Assembly (NCBI GenBank): GCA_965222505.1
Contig: OZ244956.1
Location: forward strand, 310,001-374,000
Length of the DNA stretch: 64,000 bases
Direction: 5' to 3'
Source: G965222505 sp965222505
Lineage (GTDB): Bacteria; Bacteroidota; Rhodothermia; Rhodothermales; DATKEJ01
The notes below the pieces were generated by a model. It had not been told where the DNA came from and did not search any database. It saw only the letters and a program-made list of their open reading frames with translations. How positions within the stretch are numbered: position 1 is the stretch's first letter; every line of letters starts with the position of its first letter. Positions 34,606 through 44,600 of this stretch are shown here, piece by piece. A program made the position numbers and the translations under genes.

Positions 34606-36384
34606 CTATTTCTCTTGCGACGCCGAATTTAAGAAGGTTATTGCAAAGTCCAGGATATGGTCTGCGCCGTTGTGCAGGTAGTAGGATGGAGTCGGCTCAA
34701 CCCAAAGGTCAGGGTGAACCCCTCGGGCATCATAGAGGGCTCCTGTCTTTTGAAAGGAAGCCATTGAGCCAACCCGGGTCCGAAGGCCGGAGTGGACGAG
34801 TTCAAAGGTTTGGGAACGGGCACTTCCCCCTCCACTGGCACGACCGATCAGCGTCACATTGCGCCAGCCTTTCAAGGCGCTGAGGAAGATGTCGGTGGCA
34901 CTGAAACACTTTTCATCCATGAGCACCACGACGGGCTTGTCATAGGAATACCGAGGGTCATTTTTGGCCCTGCTCATCAACATATAATGCCATGCGCTAA
35001 ACGCGTCCTCCGGTGGATTCCATTCCGGTTGAAAGGATTGTTTAAATTGCTTGATGGATGCACGTTCGGCCTCCGTCCAGCGGGGATCTGTTTCACGATA
35101 GGCAAAGCGGGCCTCTAAATGGTCTTCTCCAAAGCCTTCGTCAAGCCGATATTTGGCCACATTGACCACATAAGGTGCATCTGTTGCTTGCATCAGGTAG
35201 GGAAAGAGTTCACGCAAGGCCTCTCGGCTGCCTCCGCCATTGTGCCGAACATCAACAATAAGCCCTTCGGTATCACGGAACTTTGGCATCCAGGTTTTTA
35301 CGGCCTCGACAGACGCCTCGTGCATACGCTCCAGGCGCAAATAGCCAATGTTACCTTTAAGCCGTTGCGTCGCTCGAAGGGGCCATTTTCCATAGAGGGG
35401 CACCTGGTCTGCGGCAGGCAGAGTGATGCGTTTGAAACGCAAGCCATCTTCAGAGACCAACGTAACACGCACCTCTTCACGTACCGGAATCCCCAGTTCA
35501 CCCCTCAGATAATTGAGTTGCCGCAACAAACGTAACCCGTGGCGTTTCTTATACTGGGGAGCGCCCTGCACAATCAGCGAAGCACCTGCTTCGAGCCAGC
35601 GTGCAAGCGGTACATCATCAAGGGTTGCCAAATACGGATAGTCGGGATCAAGAAAGGCCGTACGGTCCGGCTTGAAAGCAACAAAGCGTAGCCCCACCGG
35701 CTCCACAAGAAAGGGCAGAAACCCACGCGGAAGCCGGTACCCCGATACACTTGCATGCCCGTCGATAAACAGGGCGATGATTTTTTGGAGTTCCCTCCCC
35801 AACACATCGACGGTCAACCCTTCTTGAGCACGGGTGCGCAGGATGTTCAGGGCCGCTTTATAGTCAACACTGTTGGCCCGCAAATAGGAAAACTGTGCTT
35901 CTAGTCCTTGTTCAAACTGGTTCAGATCGGCCAGAACCTCTTCCGACGTTAACAGGCGGGAACGAACGGCAAAAGATTGAATCAGCGCGGCCCGTTTTTG
36001 TGAGCTTAAGGACACGGCCGGCATTACGATTTCCTGCCCGGATTCCAGGTCGGCCAGTTTGAGTTTGACGCTTTCCTTCAGCCTGTGCCCCATCCGGCCC
36101 AGGAGTAAGGTCAGGTCCGTACTGAACCGTTCCTGCCACTGCTCCGCAAACTGTGTTTTTGCGAAAGCAACGAGGGCCGATGTCGAAATATCGTCGACTG
36201 CGTGCAAGGCATACCAGGTATGATTCACGTAGACTTCTGGTGTTTCATCCTCGGCATCTGCCCATCGAATGCCGGAATAGGGCGCATGGCGGACGTAGCC
36301 CTGTGCCAACAACGAAGGGCAAAAGCATCCCCATAAAAGAGCCAAGCACAACCAATGACCGGAACGCAAAAGATAGGGTTTCAT
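34606..36384 (-). CDS. Secreted S41-family (C-terminal-processing-like) serine protease
   Basis: 592 residues from the ATG overlapping the preceding stop (TCAT on the plus strand); it gives a signal peptide (LCLALLWGCFCPSLLAQG). A long helical N-terminal domain is followed by the S41 core: GNIGYLRLERM, GLIVDVRHNGGGSREALRELFPYL, VVLMDEKCFSATDIFLSALK with the nucleophile Ser495, and a candidate Lys546 in SMASFQKTG. No clear PDZ domain is seen. It would cut proteins in the periplasm or outside the cell. It sits between two M29-like genes and behind a DAACS symporter gene, so protein digestion and uptake are likely linked. Confidence 0.82.
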   Translation of the reverse strand: MKPYLLRSGHWLCLALLWGCFCPSLLAQGYVRHAPYSGIRWADAEDETPEVYVNHTWYALHAVDDISTSALVAFAKTQFAEQWQERFSTDLTLLLGRMGHRLKESVKLKLADLESGQEIVMPAVSLSSQKRAALIQSFAVRSRLLTSEEVLADLNQFEQGLEAQFSYLRANSVDYKAALNILRTRAQEGLTVDVLGRELQKIIALFIDGHASVSGYRLPRGFLPFLVEPVGLRFVAFKPDRTAFLDPDYPYLATLDDVPLARWLEAGASLIVQGAPQYKKRHGLRLLRQLNYLRGELGIPVREEVRVTLVSEDGLRFKRITLPAADQVPLYGKWPLRATQRLKGNIGYLRLERMHEASVEAVKTWMPKFRDTEGLIVDVRHNGGGSREALRELFPYLMQATDAPYVVNVAKYRLDEGFGEDHLEARFAYRETDPRWTEAERASIKQFKQSFQPEWNPPEDAFSAWHYMLMSRAKNDPRYSYDKPVVVLMDEKCFSATDIFLSALKGWRNVTLIGRASGGGSARSQTFELVHSGLRTRVGSMASFQKTGALYDARGVHPDLWVEPTPSYYLHNGADHILDFAITFLNSASQEK

Positions 36385-37352
36385 ATCAAGATTTCTTTGT
36401 CTCGTTGGATAATCTTGCCATCTACCTCGATTGTGGGTGCCCACATAATCAGGTCGTAATGTGTAGGGGCCACAATTTCGCCCCCAAGCGTAAAGCTGGT
36501 GCCGATACCAATATGAATCGTACCCAGCACCCCTTCGTCGTCCAGCATCGTTCCGTTGAGGCGGGCATTAGGATTTAGCCCCACGCCCAACTCGGCTACG
36601 TTGAAACAATGTCGGTCCTGATGTGCGTCGAGGTGGGCCTTCAGCTTGCGGGCCTGTTCACCCCCTTCCATTTGTGTGATATACCCTTCCTCAATGTTGC
36701 AGACCACAGGCGCTTCGAGTACGCCGATCCCCAGGTAGGGCACGCTGGCATCCGCCACCAGCCGCCCTTTGGCTGACCCGGTAACGGGCACCACATTGAC
36801 CTCAATATCAGGCACCGGTGCGAGTTGACCTGGATCAGGGATGTTGGTGAGTACGTTTGCCGTACGGCCCTGTATCGAAAAGGTAAGGTCGGTACCGTTG
36901 GGGGAAGTCAACCGCACGTGACTGCCCCTTGTAAAGGCCTCTCCAATGCGCTCGCATACAGTAGCCTGGGCAGCAAAATCCGTTTTCAACAAGGCCGGGC
37001 TTTTGAGAAGATCCTCGGTATAGGCCGTCATGAGAATGGCCCGCGCACCGGCATCCAGCGCAGCACGCGTAGCACGGGTATGCGTTATGGAATAGCGCAC
37101 GGGTGAAAAAAGAACGGTTGCCTTTGCCATGGCTGCAGCCACGGCAGCGGGTGGCTCCTGCCCATCCTGTTTCCGCATGGGCATAACACACGTGACCACT
37201 TCGGCCCCTGTAGCACGAGCGGCCTCAATGACGGGTGTTGCAATATCCATCATGGTGTAATCCGTCACGACAACCACTTTATCTTTTGCCGTAACCCGTC
37301 CGTTCACCTCAACCAGTTTTTGTGCCCCCTGGGCAAGCAGGTTATTGTCCAT
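36381..37352 (-). CDS. M29/NicX-like metal-dependent hydrolase or aminopeptidase, paralog 1
   Basis: 323 residues, the same family as the gene at 33611-34594 with matching blocks (VVVVTDYTMMDIATPVIEAA, SPVRYSITHTRATRAALDAGARAILM, LTSPNGTDLTFSIQGR, GTIHIGIGTSFTLGGEIVAPTHYD). The conserved His and Glu residues are present in both, so both are probably active; their substrates may differ. It begins 5 bases after the symporter stop and overlaps the S41 gene by 4 bases. Confidence 0.7.
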   Translation of the reverse strand: MDNNLLAQGAQKLVEVNGRVTAKDKVVVVTDYTMMDIATPVIEAARATGAEVVTCVMPMRKQDGQEPPAAVAAAMAKATVLFSPVRYSITHTRATRAALDAGARAILMTAYTEDLLKSPALLKTDFAAQATVCERIGEAFTRGSHVRLTSPNGTDLTFSIQGRTANVLTNIPDPGQLAPVPDIEVNVVPVTGSAKGRLVADASVPYLGIGVLEAPVVCNIEEGYITQMEGGEQARKLKAHLDAHQDRHCFNVAELGVGLNPNARLNGTMLDDEGVLGTIHIGIGTSFTLGGEIVAPTHYDLIMWAPTIEVDGKIIQRDKEILI

Positions 37353-37357
37353 ATTTT

Positions 37358-38569
37358 TCAGTGTATAGAAGAGGATGAAAAGTATCGGTCATAATGGTGA
37401 TTAAAAAAGATCGACGTGAAACCATCGCCGGTGCAATTGGTCGCCGTCCGAAGCATGTCAGGCAATCCACCGGACAAGGCCACCCACGTCGTGACAAATT
37501 CACTGGCAAGGGGTTCTTCCAGGCCGAGCATACTGGCGAACAGCGTCGCACTCCAGAGGGCCGTCCCCATACCGGCGGGCAAACCGGGTGCCGCAATGGT
37601 AAAGAGGACAACAGCGGGCCAGGCCGTCAACAGCAGCACCCAGCTTATTTCTACGCCGAAGATGAAAGACAACACGAAGGGCGCGTACGCTACATAAGCC
37701 AAAGCACTGGCATCGAGGTTGATCACTGCGCCAAAGGGGATGATAAAATCTGCGGCCTCATCTCGTACACCGTAGGCTTTTGCCTTGGCCAGATTGACGG
37801 GGAGCGTGACCAGGGAAGAGCAGGTCCCCGCGGCAAAGACCGCAACGGGCAGGTAGTAGGATTTAAGGAGTTTCTTGAGGGGCTGCCGCGCCAACCCCTT
37901 GAGTACAACAAAGACGTAAAAGAGCCACCAGCAAAAGCACAACAGCGCCGTATACAGCGTCATGGTCAAGTAATGAGACATCCCCAAGCGGGCACCGAAA
38001 CGGACGCCGATAGAAATGCCGAGACAGAAAATAACCGGGACCAGCACATAGCTTAACCACGGGCCACTCCGGCTCATTCGGGCTTCGATCCGCATCAGAT
38101 AATCGTAGAGCGGTTTAATCTTAACGGCCGCGATGCCCGTCAGTACGGCCCCGAGAATGGCGAGCAGGGGCAGCGATGCCCCGCCTTGCGCGCCGAGGGT
38201 GGCCATCATCTTCTGAACTTCTGCCCATGCACCGGTCGATGTGTTGGTAAAGGGAATATCGAACAAAAGCGAAGAGACCATCACCCCCAACAAGCCTGCC
38301 AATACCGAACTCAGGAGATACCATCCCAGGACAGCCCCTGCAAATTTACCGGCACGTCCTCGCTGCACAAGGCTGGCAACCGCCGGACTTAGGGCAAAAA
38401 AGATGAGAAGTGGAACCACCGTGACGATGCCTTGAATGAACCACGTTGTCGCTTCGGCAACCCGAGCCAAAACCTCAGGGAATACGCCCCCCAGCACAAT
38501 ACCAATACTTAGGGCAAGGAACGTCCAGATGTAGCCGGGTACCGCTGCGAGGCGCGTCTTCAAGGACAT
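37358..38569 (-). CDS. Dicarboxylate/amino acid:cation symporter (DAACS family)
   Basis: 403 residues from the ATG giving MSLKTRLAAVPGYIWTFLALS; a longer in-frame reading upstream has no membrane character. Eight or so membrane segments with the re-entrant-loop motifs AGTCSSLVTLPVNLAKAKAYG (serine-rich HP1-like), FGAVINLDASALAYVAYAPFV and ATNCTGDGFTSI match GltP/DctA-type carriers. Members import glutamate, aspartate, serine or C4-dicarboxylates with Na+ or H+. It is the first gene of the operon with two M29-like proteins and an S41 protease, pointing to amino-acid uptake coupled with peptide breakdown. Confidence 0.82.
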   Translation of the reverse strand: MSLKTRLAAVPGYIWTFLALSIGIVLGGVFPEVLARVAEATTWFIQGIVTVVPLLIFFALSPAVASLVQRGRAGKFAGAVLGWYLLSSVLAGLLGVMVSSLLFDIPFTNTSTGAWAEVQKMMATLGAQGGASLPLLAILGAVLTGIAAVKIKPLYDYLMRIEARMSRSGPWLSYVLVPVIFCLGISIGVRFGARLGMSHYLTMTLYTALLCFCWWLFYVFVVLKGLARQPLKKLLKSYYLPVAVFAAGTCSSLVTLPVNLAKAKAYGVRDEAADFIIPFGAVINLDASALAYVAYAPFVLSFIFGVEISWVLLLTAWPAVVLFTIAAPGLPAGMGTALWSATLFASMLGLEEPLASEFVTTWVALSGGLPDMLRTATNCTGDGFTSIFFNHHYDRYFSSSSIH

Positions 38570-38639
38570 TCGAAAAAGCCGTGGGTTGCTTGTAGAGAAG
38601 GTAGAATAGAGATTGGAATATACGCTTCTTTGGGATGTA

Positions 38640-40208
38640 TTACTCTGAAAGGACCGGCTCAAAGCGGGCACCCAGATTGACGTCCAGGTCTGGCCGAGCA
38701 GTTTTGAGTTGCAGGACGCCTTCCTCCGTAACGGAAGTTTGCCAGAGAAAAATGTGCTTGAGGTTTGGCAAACCCTTGAGGTGATGCAGTCCGGCATCGG
38801 TGACGACCGTGCCATACAAGTTCAACGATTCCAGATGTGTTAATCCAGAAAGGTGCCTTAATCCCGCATCGGTGATGGCCGTTTGAGACAAATCGAGGCG
38901 GCTGAGGTTGGGGAATTGCGCAAGGGTGCTGAGGCCAGCATCCGTCACGGCGGTGGCTTTCAGGTTGAGCCAGGTCAGTTGCTCAGATACGGGGGCCAGT
39001 TGTTCGAGGAATGGATCAACGATTATCGTATCGGCTTGGGCAGCATCGAGTTGCAGAAACGGCGAATCCATAGACAGGTAAGCCAAAGGTAATCCGGCTT
39101 GCTGGATTTGTGCCACGGCAACCGAGTCTGGCATGGGCACGTCCAGCCGGAAAATGCCTTCTTTCTTCTCAGGGAGGTCCAAGCCTTCAAATATCAATTC
39201 GATTACGGGGGTTGCTTCGGCCTCTTCCAGGGTTTGCTCGAAGGAAGCACCCTGGTCAATCCACCACCGCATCAACTCTGCTTCCGCTGCAGAGAGTTGA
39301 GGTTTTCCGTGCGGCGGCATGTGTTCTTCCAGATCCATCGGCAACCAACTCCGGCGCATCATTTCACTAAACCGGGCTTTGCCGGGTATGACCACCTCGC
39401 CGTTTTCGCCCCCTTCCATGATGAAATCCGGGGTATCCAACCGTAAGCCACCCTCCCGTTTTTGGTCGCTGTGGCAACTATAACACTTGGTCTCCAGGAT
39501 GGGCTGTACCAGATCTCCATAGAGTTGCGCCTGGCCCACATCTTCCACACCCGCCAGCAACCCGATGCCTTCTCCTTTGGGTGGAAGCCCAATCAGGGCA
39601 CGTAAGGAATTGGGCATGTACTGGGTCAGGTAGTCGTTGCCGTGGGTGAGGGTCCCACCTAGGTGACCACCGTAGCCCAGGGCGATAAAGAGCAGTCCAA
39701 GCACAACGGGATAGAACCGTCTCAAGAACGAAGAACCGTTCACCCCGGCATAGGCCAGTCCAGCCAGCAAGGCCGTAGCAAGCCCGAGGCGTTTGTGCAG
39801 CCAGAGCGTGTCCGGCTCATACCCGGCGGCATCAGCCGAGAGCAAGAGGCCCGCGATGGCGGCCAACGCGCCCGTGATGGCCCCTATGCCCCAGAGAACT
39901 GACATGAACGTAGCCGGGCGTGTCCATTTGAACAGGCGACCTCCAAGCTCCATCACGAGTCCAAACACCAGAATGCCAATGGGTAGATGAAGCAATGCCG
40001 GATGGAACCGCCCAAAAAACAAGACCCAATCCCCCGCCTCCTGAAAAAAGTCGATGGTAAAGTGAAACAACAGCATCGCGGCCAGAATGAGACCGACGGT
40101 CCATGTTAATTTTGAAAAGGAAGCAGGTTGCGTCAACGATATAGTATTTTCAATCGGTGGAATGACTGGAGAGGACTCAGGCCAGTACAGCCTTGACCAC
40201 CTCGCCAT
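38640..40208 (-). CDS. Membrane cytochrome-c-like protein with DUF2231-type and LRR domains
   Basis: 522 residues. Four or five N-terminal membrane helices (residues about 35-205) resemble the DUF2231 type (FFGRFHPALLHLPIGILVFGLVMELGG). A planctomycete-type cytochrome domain follows with CYSCH in ILETKCYSCHSDQKREGGLRLD and HMPPHGKPQLSAAEAELMRWWIDQGA, then a C-terminal set of leucine-rich repeats (TDAGLSTLAQFPNLSRLDLS). The ATG lies 32 bases inside the DUF1501 gene end; a later start is possible. It is probably an inner-membrane electron carrier working with the DUF1501 and PSD1 proteins encoded upstream; substrate unknown. Confidence 0.75.
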   Translation of the reverse strand: MARWSRLYWPESSPVIPPIENTISLTQPASFSKLTWTVGLILAAMLLFHFTIDFFQEAGDWVLFFGRFHPALLHLPIGILVFGLVMELGGRLFKWTRPATFMSVLWGIGAITGALAAIAGLLLSADAAGYEPDTLWLHKRLGLATALLAGLAYAGVNGSSFLRRFYPVVLGLLFIALGYGGHLGGTLTHGNDYLTQYMPNSLRALIGLPPKGEGIGLLAGVEDVGQAQLYGDLVQPILETKCYSCHSDQKREGGLRLDTPDFIMEGGENGEVVIPGKARFSEMMRRSWLPMDLEEHMPPHGKPQLSAAEAELMRWWIDQGASFEQTLEEAEATPVIELIFEGLDLPEKKEGIFRLDVPMPDSVAVAQIQQAGLPLAYLSMDSPFLQLDAAQADTIIVDPFLEQLAPVSEQLTWLNLKATAVTDAGLSTLAQFPNLSRLDLSQTAITDAGLRHLSGLTHLESLNLYGTVVTDAGLHHLKGLPNLKHIFLWQTSVTEEGVLQLKTARPDLDVNLGARFEPVLSE

Positions 40209-41625
40209 GAACGTCTGACAGCCGGAACCGTCGGCCCTGGTATTTGAAAGTCATGCGCTTGTGATCAATGCCCAGCAAATGCAGGAAAGTGGCCTGAAAA
40301 TCGTGGACATGCACCGGGTTCTCAGCAATGTTGTACCCAAAGTTGTCGGTCCGGCCATAAGTGAACCCCCTTTTCACCCCGGCACCGGCCATCCAGAGAG
40401 TAAAACATCGCGGGTGGTGATCCCGACCATAATTCTCATTGGTTAGCTTGCCCTGCGAATAGTTGGTCCGGCCAAACTCGCCGCCCCAGATCACCAGGGT
40501 ATCTTCCAGCAGGCCCCGCTGTTTGAGGTCCAGAACCAGGGCGGCCGAGGGTTGATCCACATCTTTCGCCAGAATCTGAATATCACGCGGCAAATTCCCA
40601 TGCTGGTCCCATCCCTGATGATAAAGCTGGATGAACCGTACGTCCCGCTCGGCCAACCGCCGGGCCAACAGACAGTTGGCTGCAAAGGTACCGGGGATAC
40701 GCGACTGTGGGCCATAGAGGTCATAAATATGGTCAGGCTCACCCGACACGTCCATAATTTCGGGGACCGAAGTCTGCATGCGGTACGCCATCTCATACTG
40801 TGCGACCCGGGCCTCAATTTCAGGATCGGCAATCCGTTCTTGTTGATGGCCGTGCAAGTCTTGCAGGGCATCCAGCATGCGCCGTCGGCCCTCGGCATCC
40901 ATGCCTTCGGGATTCTTCAAATACAGAACAGGGTCCTTGCCAGAGCGGAATTGTACGCCTTGATGTTGTGCGGGTAAGAACCCGGTGCCCCAGAGACGGG
41001 CATAAAGGGGCTGATCATAGTCCGTACTACGAGAGAGCAGGACGATAAACGCGGGCAGGTTTTCGTTCAGAGACCCCAACCCATAACTGATCCAAGAACC
41101 GATGCAGGGCCGCCCGGCCTGTTGGGAGCCGGTTTGGAAAAAGGTGACCGCCGGGTCATGGTTAATCGCCTCGGTGTACATCGACTTGATGAAACACAAT
41201 TCATCGGCCACCTGTGCGGTATAGGGCAGCAAGTCGCTCACCGTGGCCCCACTCTCCCCGTATTGCTGAAAATCGAACTGGGATCCGGCCAGGGGAAACG
41301 AATTCTGGTTGGCCGTCATCCCGGTTAGCCGCTGCCCTTGCCGAATCGACTCCGGCAACTCTTCTCCGTTCCGTTCCCGCAGCAAGGGTTTGTAATCAAA
41401 CAGTTCCAGTTGGGAAGGGGCACCGCTTTGGAACAGGTAGATCACCCGCTTGACCTTAGACGGATAATGCAACCGGCCCAACACCCCCTGGACCGAGTCG
41501 TCACGCCCCCAGGCCGGAATGGCACCGGTGAGTGAGGCCAGCGCTGCTGCCCCCATGCCGAGACTCGTCTTGGCCAGGAAATCCCGGCGGCTGTATTTGG
41601 GCTCGTAATGGTTACAATGAGACAT
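40177..41625 (-). CDS. DUF1501 family Tat-exported protein
   Basis: 482 residues with a Tat signal (YSRRDFLAKTSLGMGAAALASLTG). DUF1501 hallmarks are VKRVIYLFQSGAPSQLELFDYKP, GRPCIGSWISYGLGS, HGWDQHGNLPRD-type sequence (LYHQGWDQHGNL), TLVIWGGEFGRTNYSQG and GRDHHPRCFTLWMAGAGVKRGFTYG. These proteins have an alkaline-phosphatase/sulfatase-like fold and almost always pair with DUF1549/DUF1553 cytochromes, as here (16 bases after the PSD1 gene). They are abundant in Planctomycetes and proposed to act in breakdown of complex carbon; the reaction is not established. Confidence 0.88.
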   Translation of the reverse strand: MSHCNHYEPKYSRRDFLAKTSLGMGAAALASLTGAIPAWGRDDSVQGVLGRLHYPSKVKRVIYLFQSGAPSQLELFDYKPLLRERNGEELPESIRQGQRLTGMTANQNSFPLAGSQFDFQQYGESGATVSDLLPYTAQVADELCFIKSMYTEAINHDPAVTFFQTGSQQAGRPCIGSWISYGLGSLNENLPAFIVLLSRSTDYDQPLYARLWGTGFLPAQHQGVQFRSGKDPVLYLKNPEGMDAEGRRRMLDALQDLHGHQQERIADPEIEARVAQYEMAYRMQTSVPEIMDVSGEPDHIYDLYGPQSRIPGTFAANCLLARRLAERDVRFIQLYHQGWDQHGNLPRDIQILAKDVDQPSAALVLDLKQRGLLEDTLVIWGGEFGRTNYSQGKLTNENYGRDHHPRCFTLWMAGAGVKRGFTYGRTDNFGYNIAENPVHVHDFQATFLHLLGIDHKRMTFKYQGRRFRLSDVHGEVVKAVLA

Positions 41626-41641
41626 GGGAATTGGTGATTGT

Positions 41642-44600
41642 TCAACGTTTCATTACAGCTTCGTCGTAGTTCATGATGGTATTGGCAACGACGGCGAGTG
41701 CTGCTACTGTAGGCACATCCAGCGAACGGTCCCTGGGGTATTCACCTACGGTTAAGAAGGTACGGGCTTTTGCGGGGGCCTGGCTAAAGTGGGTAAATTC
41801 AGTTTCGTACAGGGTCGCTAAAACCTTTAGCTCTTCTGCAGTTGGATACCTGCTGGTGAGTAACCGGAAGCCCAACGTAATCCGGGCTGCGAGGGAGGTA
41901 CCGGCTTCACGGACCATGCGCTCGGCCAGGAGGCGTGCGGCTTCCAGGTATTGTGGATCGTTCATCAGGACGAGGGCCTGGAGGGGCGTATTGGTCCGTT
42001 GCCGACGTACCTCACAGTAATTGCGTCCGGGGGCATCAAAACTGATCATGGACGGTGGCGGGGTGGTCCGTTTCCAGATCGTATACAAGCTCCGCCGATA
42101 CAACTTACTGCCGGTATCCTGGACATATTCCGTCAGGTTTCGGGTCGCGAGTTCTTTCCAGAGACCAGGTGGTTGATAGGGTTTAACCGGTGGACCGCCC
42201 AGCGAATCCACCAACAGTCCGCTGGTGGTCAGCATGTGGTCTCGCACCATTTCCGCGGGGAGCCGGTAAGATGGCCCCCTGGCGAGTAACACATTATGCG
42301 GATCTTGTTCCAACTGAGTCGAATCGGCGACGGAGACTTGCTGGTAGGTGGCCGAGCGCATGATCTCCTTGAGCAGGGCCTTAACGTCCCAGCCAGACGC
42401 TACAAATCGGGTGGCCAGCCAATCCAGGAGCAAGGGATGGCTCGGCAACGCACCCTGATTGCCGAAATCTTCTGATGTGGCCACCAACCCACGCCCGAAT
42501 AACATCTGCCAGTATCGGTTCACCGTGACCCGTGCCGTGAGCGGATGGTTGGCATTGGTCAGCCATCGGGCCAGCCCCAGCCGATTCCGGGGTTGATCTT
42601 CTGGAAATGCGGGTAACACACGCGGGACATCAGCATGGACCGGTGTAGTGGGTGCATCATAGGCCCCCCGGTCCAGGAGGAAGGTTTCCCTGGGAATCTT
42701 CCGCTCCCGCATGACCATCACTTGCCGTACCTGCGTCAAGAGGGAATTTTCTTTACCCCGCACGTCAGTTAACGTCCGAAAGAGAGCCGCATATCCCGGT
42801 GCCTGAGTGGTCACGTAATAGTCGCGAAGTAAATCCTCAGCCCCTTCATCCAGGGCACCTTGCAAGGGGTCTTCTTCCCCAAAGAGGTGTTGTACCTCCA
42901 ACGTGGTAAGCCTCCGGTTGAAGACCATCCATTCATCAACAGCCACACTATCGACGGTCGGCAGGTTTGGACCAATGGACCCCAGGCGCAGGTTGCCCAT
43001 ACCGCCCCAGTTGGTTTCCTCCCCTTCCGGCGTGATGGTATGCCGGATGCTCTGCTTGAGGTTATCCACCAACGTCTGCGTGGGTAGGGCCGCTCCATTC
43101 AAGTACAGCGTGAGGCCGTCTGCGCGGCTTGAGCCGTCGTAGGTCATCACCAAATGATTCCATTGGTTGTAGGGAAACATCTCCTGTGTTTGGACCTCGA
43201 TGCTGTTGTCCGGCAGCACATGGTTGAGGCTCATGTTCAGGGTACCGCCGGGCTGCAGCACACAGATATAGCCCCGGTTGCCGTTAAACAAGGAACCAGA
43301 CCGTGCAAACAGGGGCTGATCGACACTATCTGGCGGAGCATTGACCCACAGACTGATCGAAAAAGGCTCGTTCCGCTCGAAATCGTACAGTTCATCTCCG
43401 GCATCCAGCCAGCCATCCCCCTGAAGTTTCAAGGCCGTACCAAACTTGCCGGGTACGACGAGCGGCAACTTGTCTTGGTCTCCCCAATAATACCCGGCTT
43501 TGGGGGTAGATCCCTGGTTCTCGAAGGTGTTCTTTTCGCCGGTCAGTTCATCCAACGGATAATAGCCGATACGTCCTTCGGGTTGAAGGGCGGTATCTTC
43601 CCGGCCTGCTTTCAAGCCCGCCTTCCAAGTCGTATAGCCGCCATCAAAATTCGTGTTAGAGATAGCCGTCTGGGCTTCCAGGTCTGTGATCTGAGCGCGC
43701 AGGGTTTCCCATTGCCTTTCGGTCTCCTCATCCAACAGCATCAGCGTCGGGCTGGCCTCACCGGCATAAGGAATGTTGCCAACTTCATTGATATTATTAA
43801 AGAATGCAAAGAGTTGATAGTATTCTTTTTGTGAGATCGGATCGTACCGGTGATCGTGGCAGCGGGCGCATTCCACGGTGAGGCCGAGGAAGGCTTTGCC
43901 CATCGTCATGGTCCGGTCGGCGACGTATTCGACGCGGTACTCTTCCAGAACAATTCCCCCTTCCTGGCTTTGCATGTGGTTTCGGTTGAACGAAGTAGAC
44001 AGGATTTGCTCGTGCGAGGGATTCGGTAACAGGTCTCCGGCCAATTGCCAGGTCAGGAACTGGTCGAAGGGCAGGTTTTTATTGAAGGCGCGGACCACCC
44101 AATCCCGCCACGGCCAACTGGTGCGGAAGCCGTCATCCTGGTAGCCGTGGCTATCGGCATACCGGGCTACGTCCAGCCATTCCGTGGCGAGGCGTTCCCC
44201 GTAGGCCGATGCAGCCAAGAGCCGGTCCAGCACTTTGTCGAAGGCATCCGGGGCTTCATCGGCCAGAAAGGCATCGATCTCTTCGAGGGTAGGCGGCAGG
44301 CCGGTCAGGTCGAAGGAGGCCCGCCGGATGAGGGTTTCCTTATCGGCGATGGGATTGGGGGAAAGTGCGGTCGTCGAAAGTCGTTGCTGGACGAAGGCAT
44401 CGATCGGGTGTGTGGCCCCATCGATTTCGGGAACCGAGGGTTCTTTGGGGGGGATCAGCGACCAATGGGGTTGGTACTCGGCTCCCTGTTCAATCCATCG
44501 CGCCAGTAGGGCTATTTCTTCGGCGGACAACCGAAGGTTTGATTCCGGCGGCGGCATTTGGACTTCCGGATCGGTACTGATGATGCGATGATACACCCGG

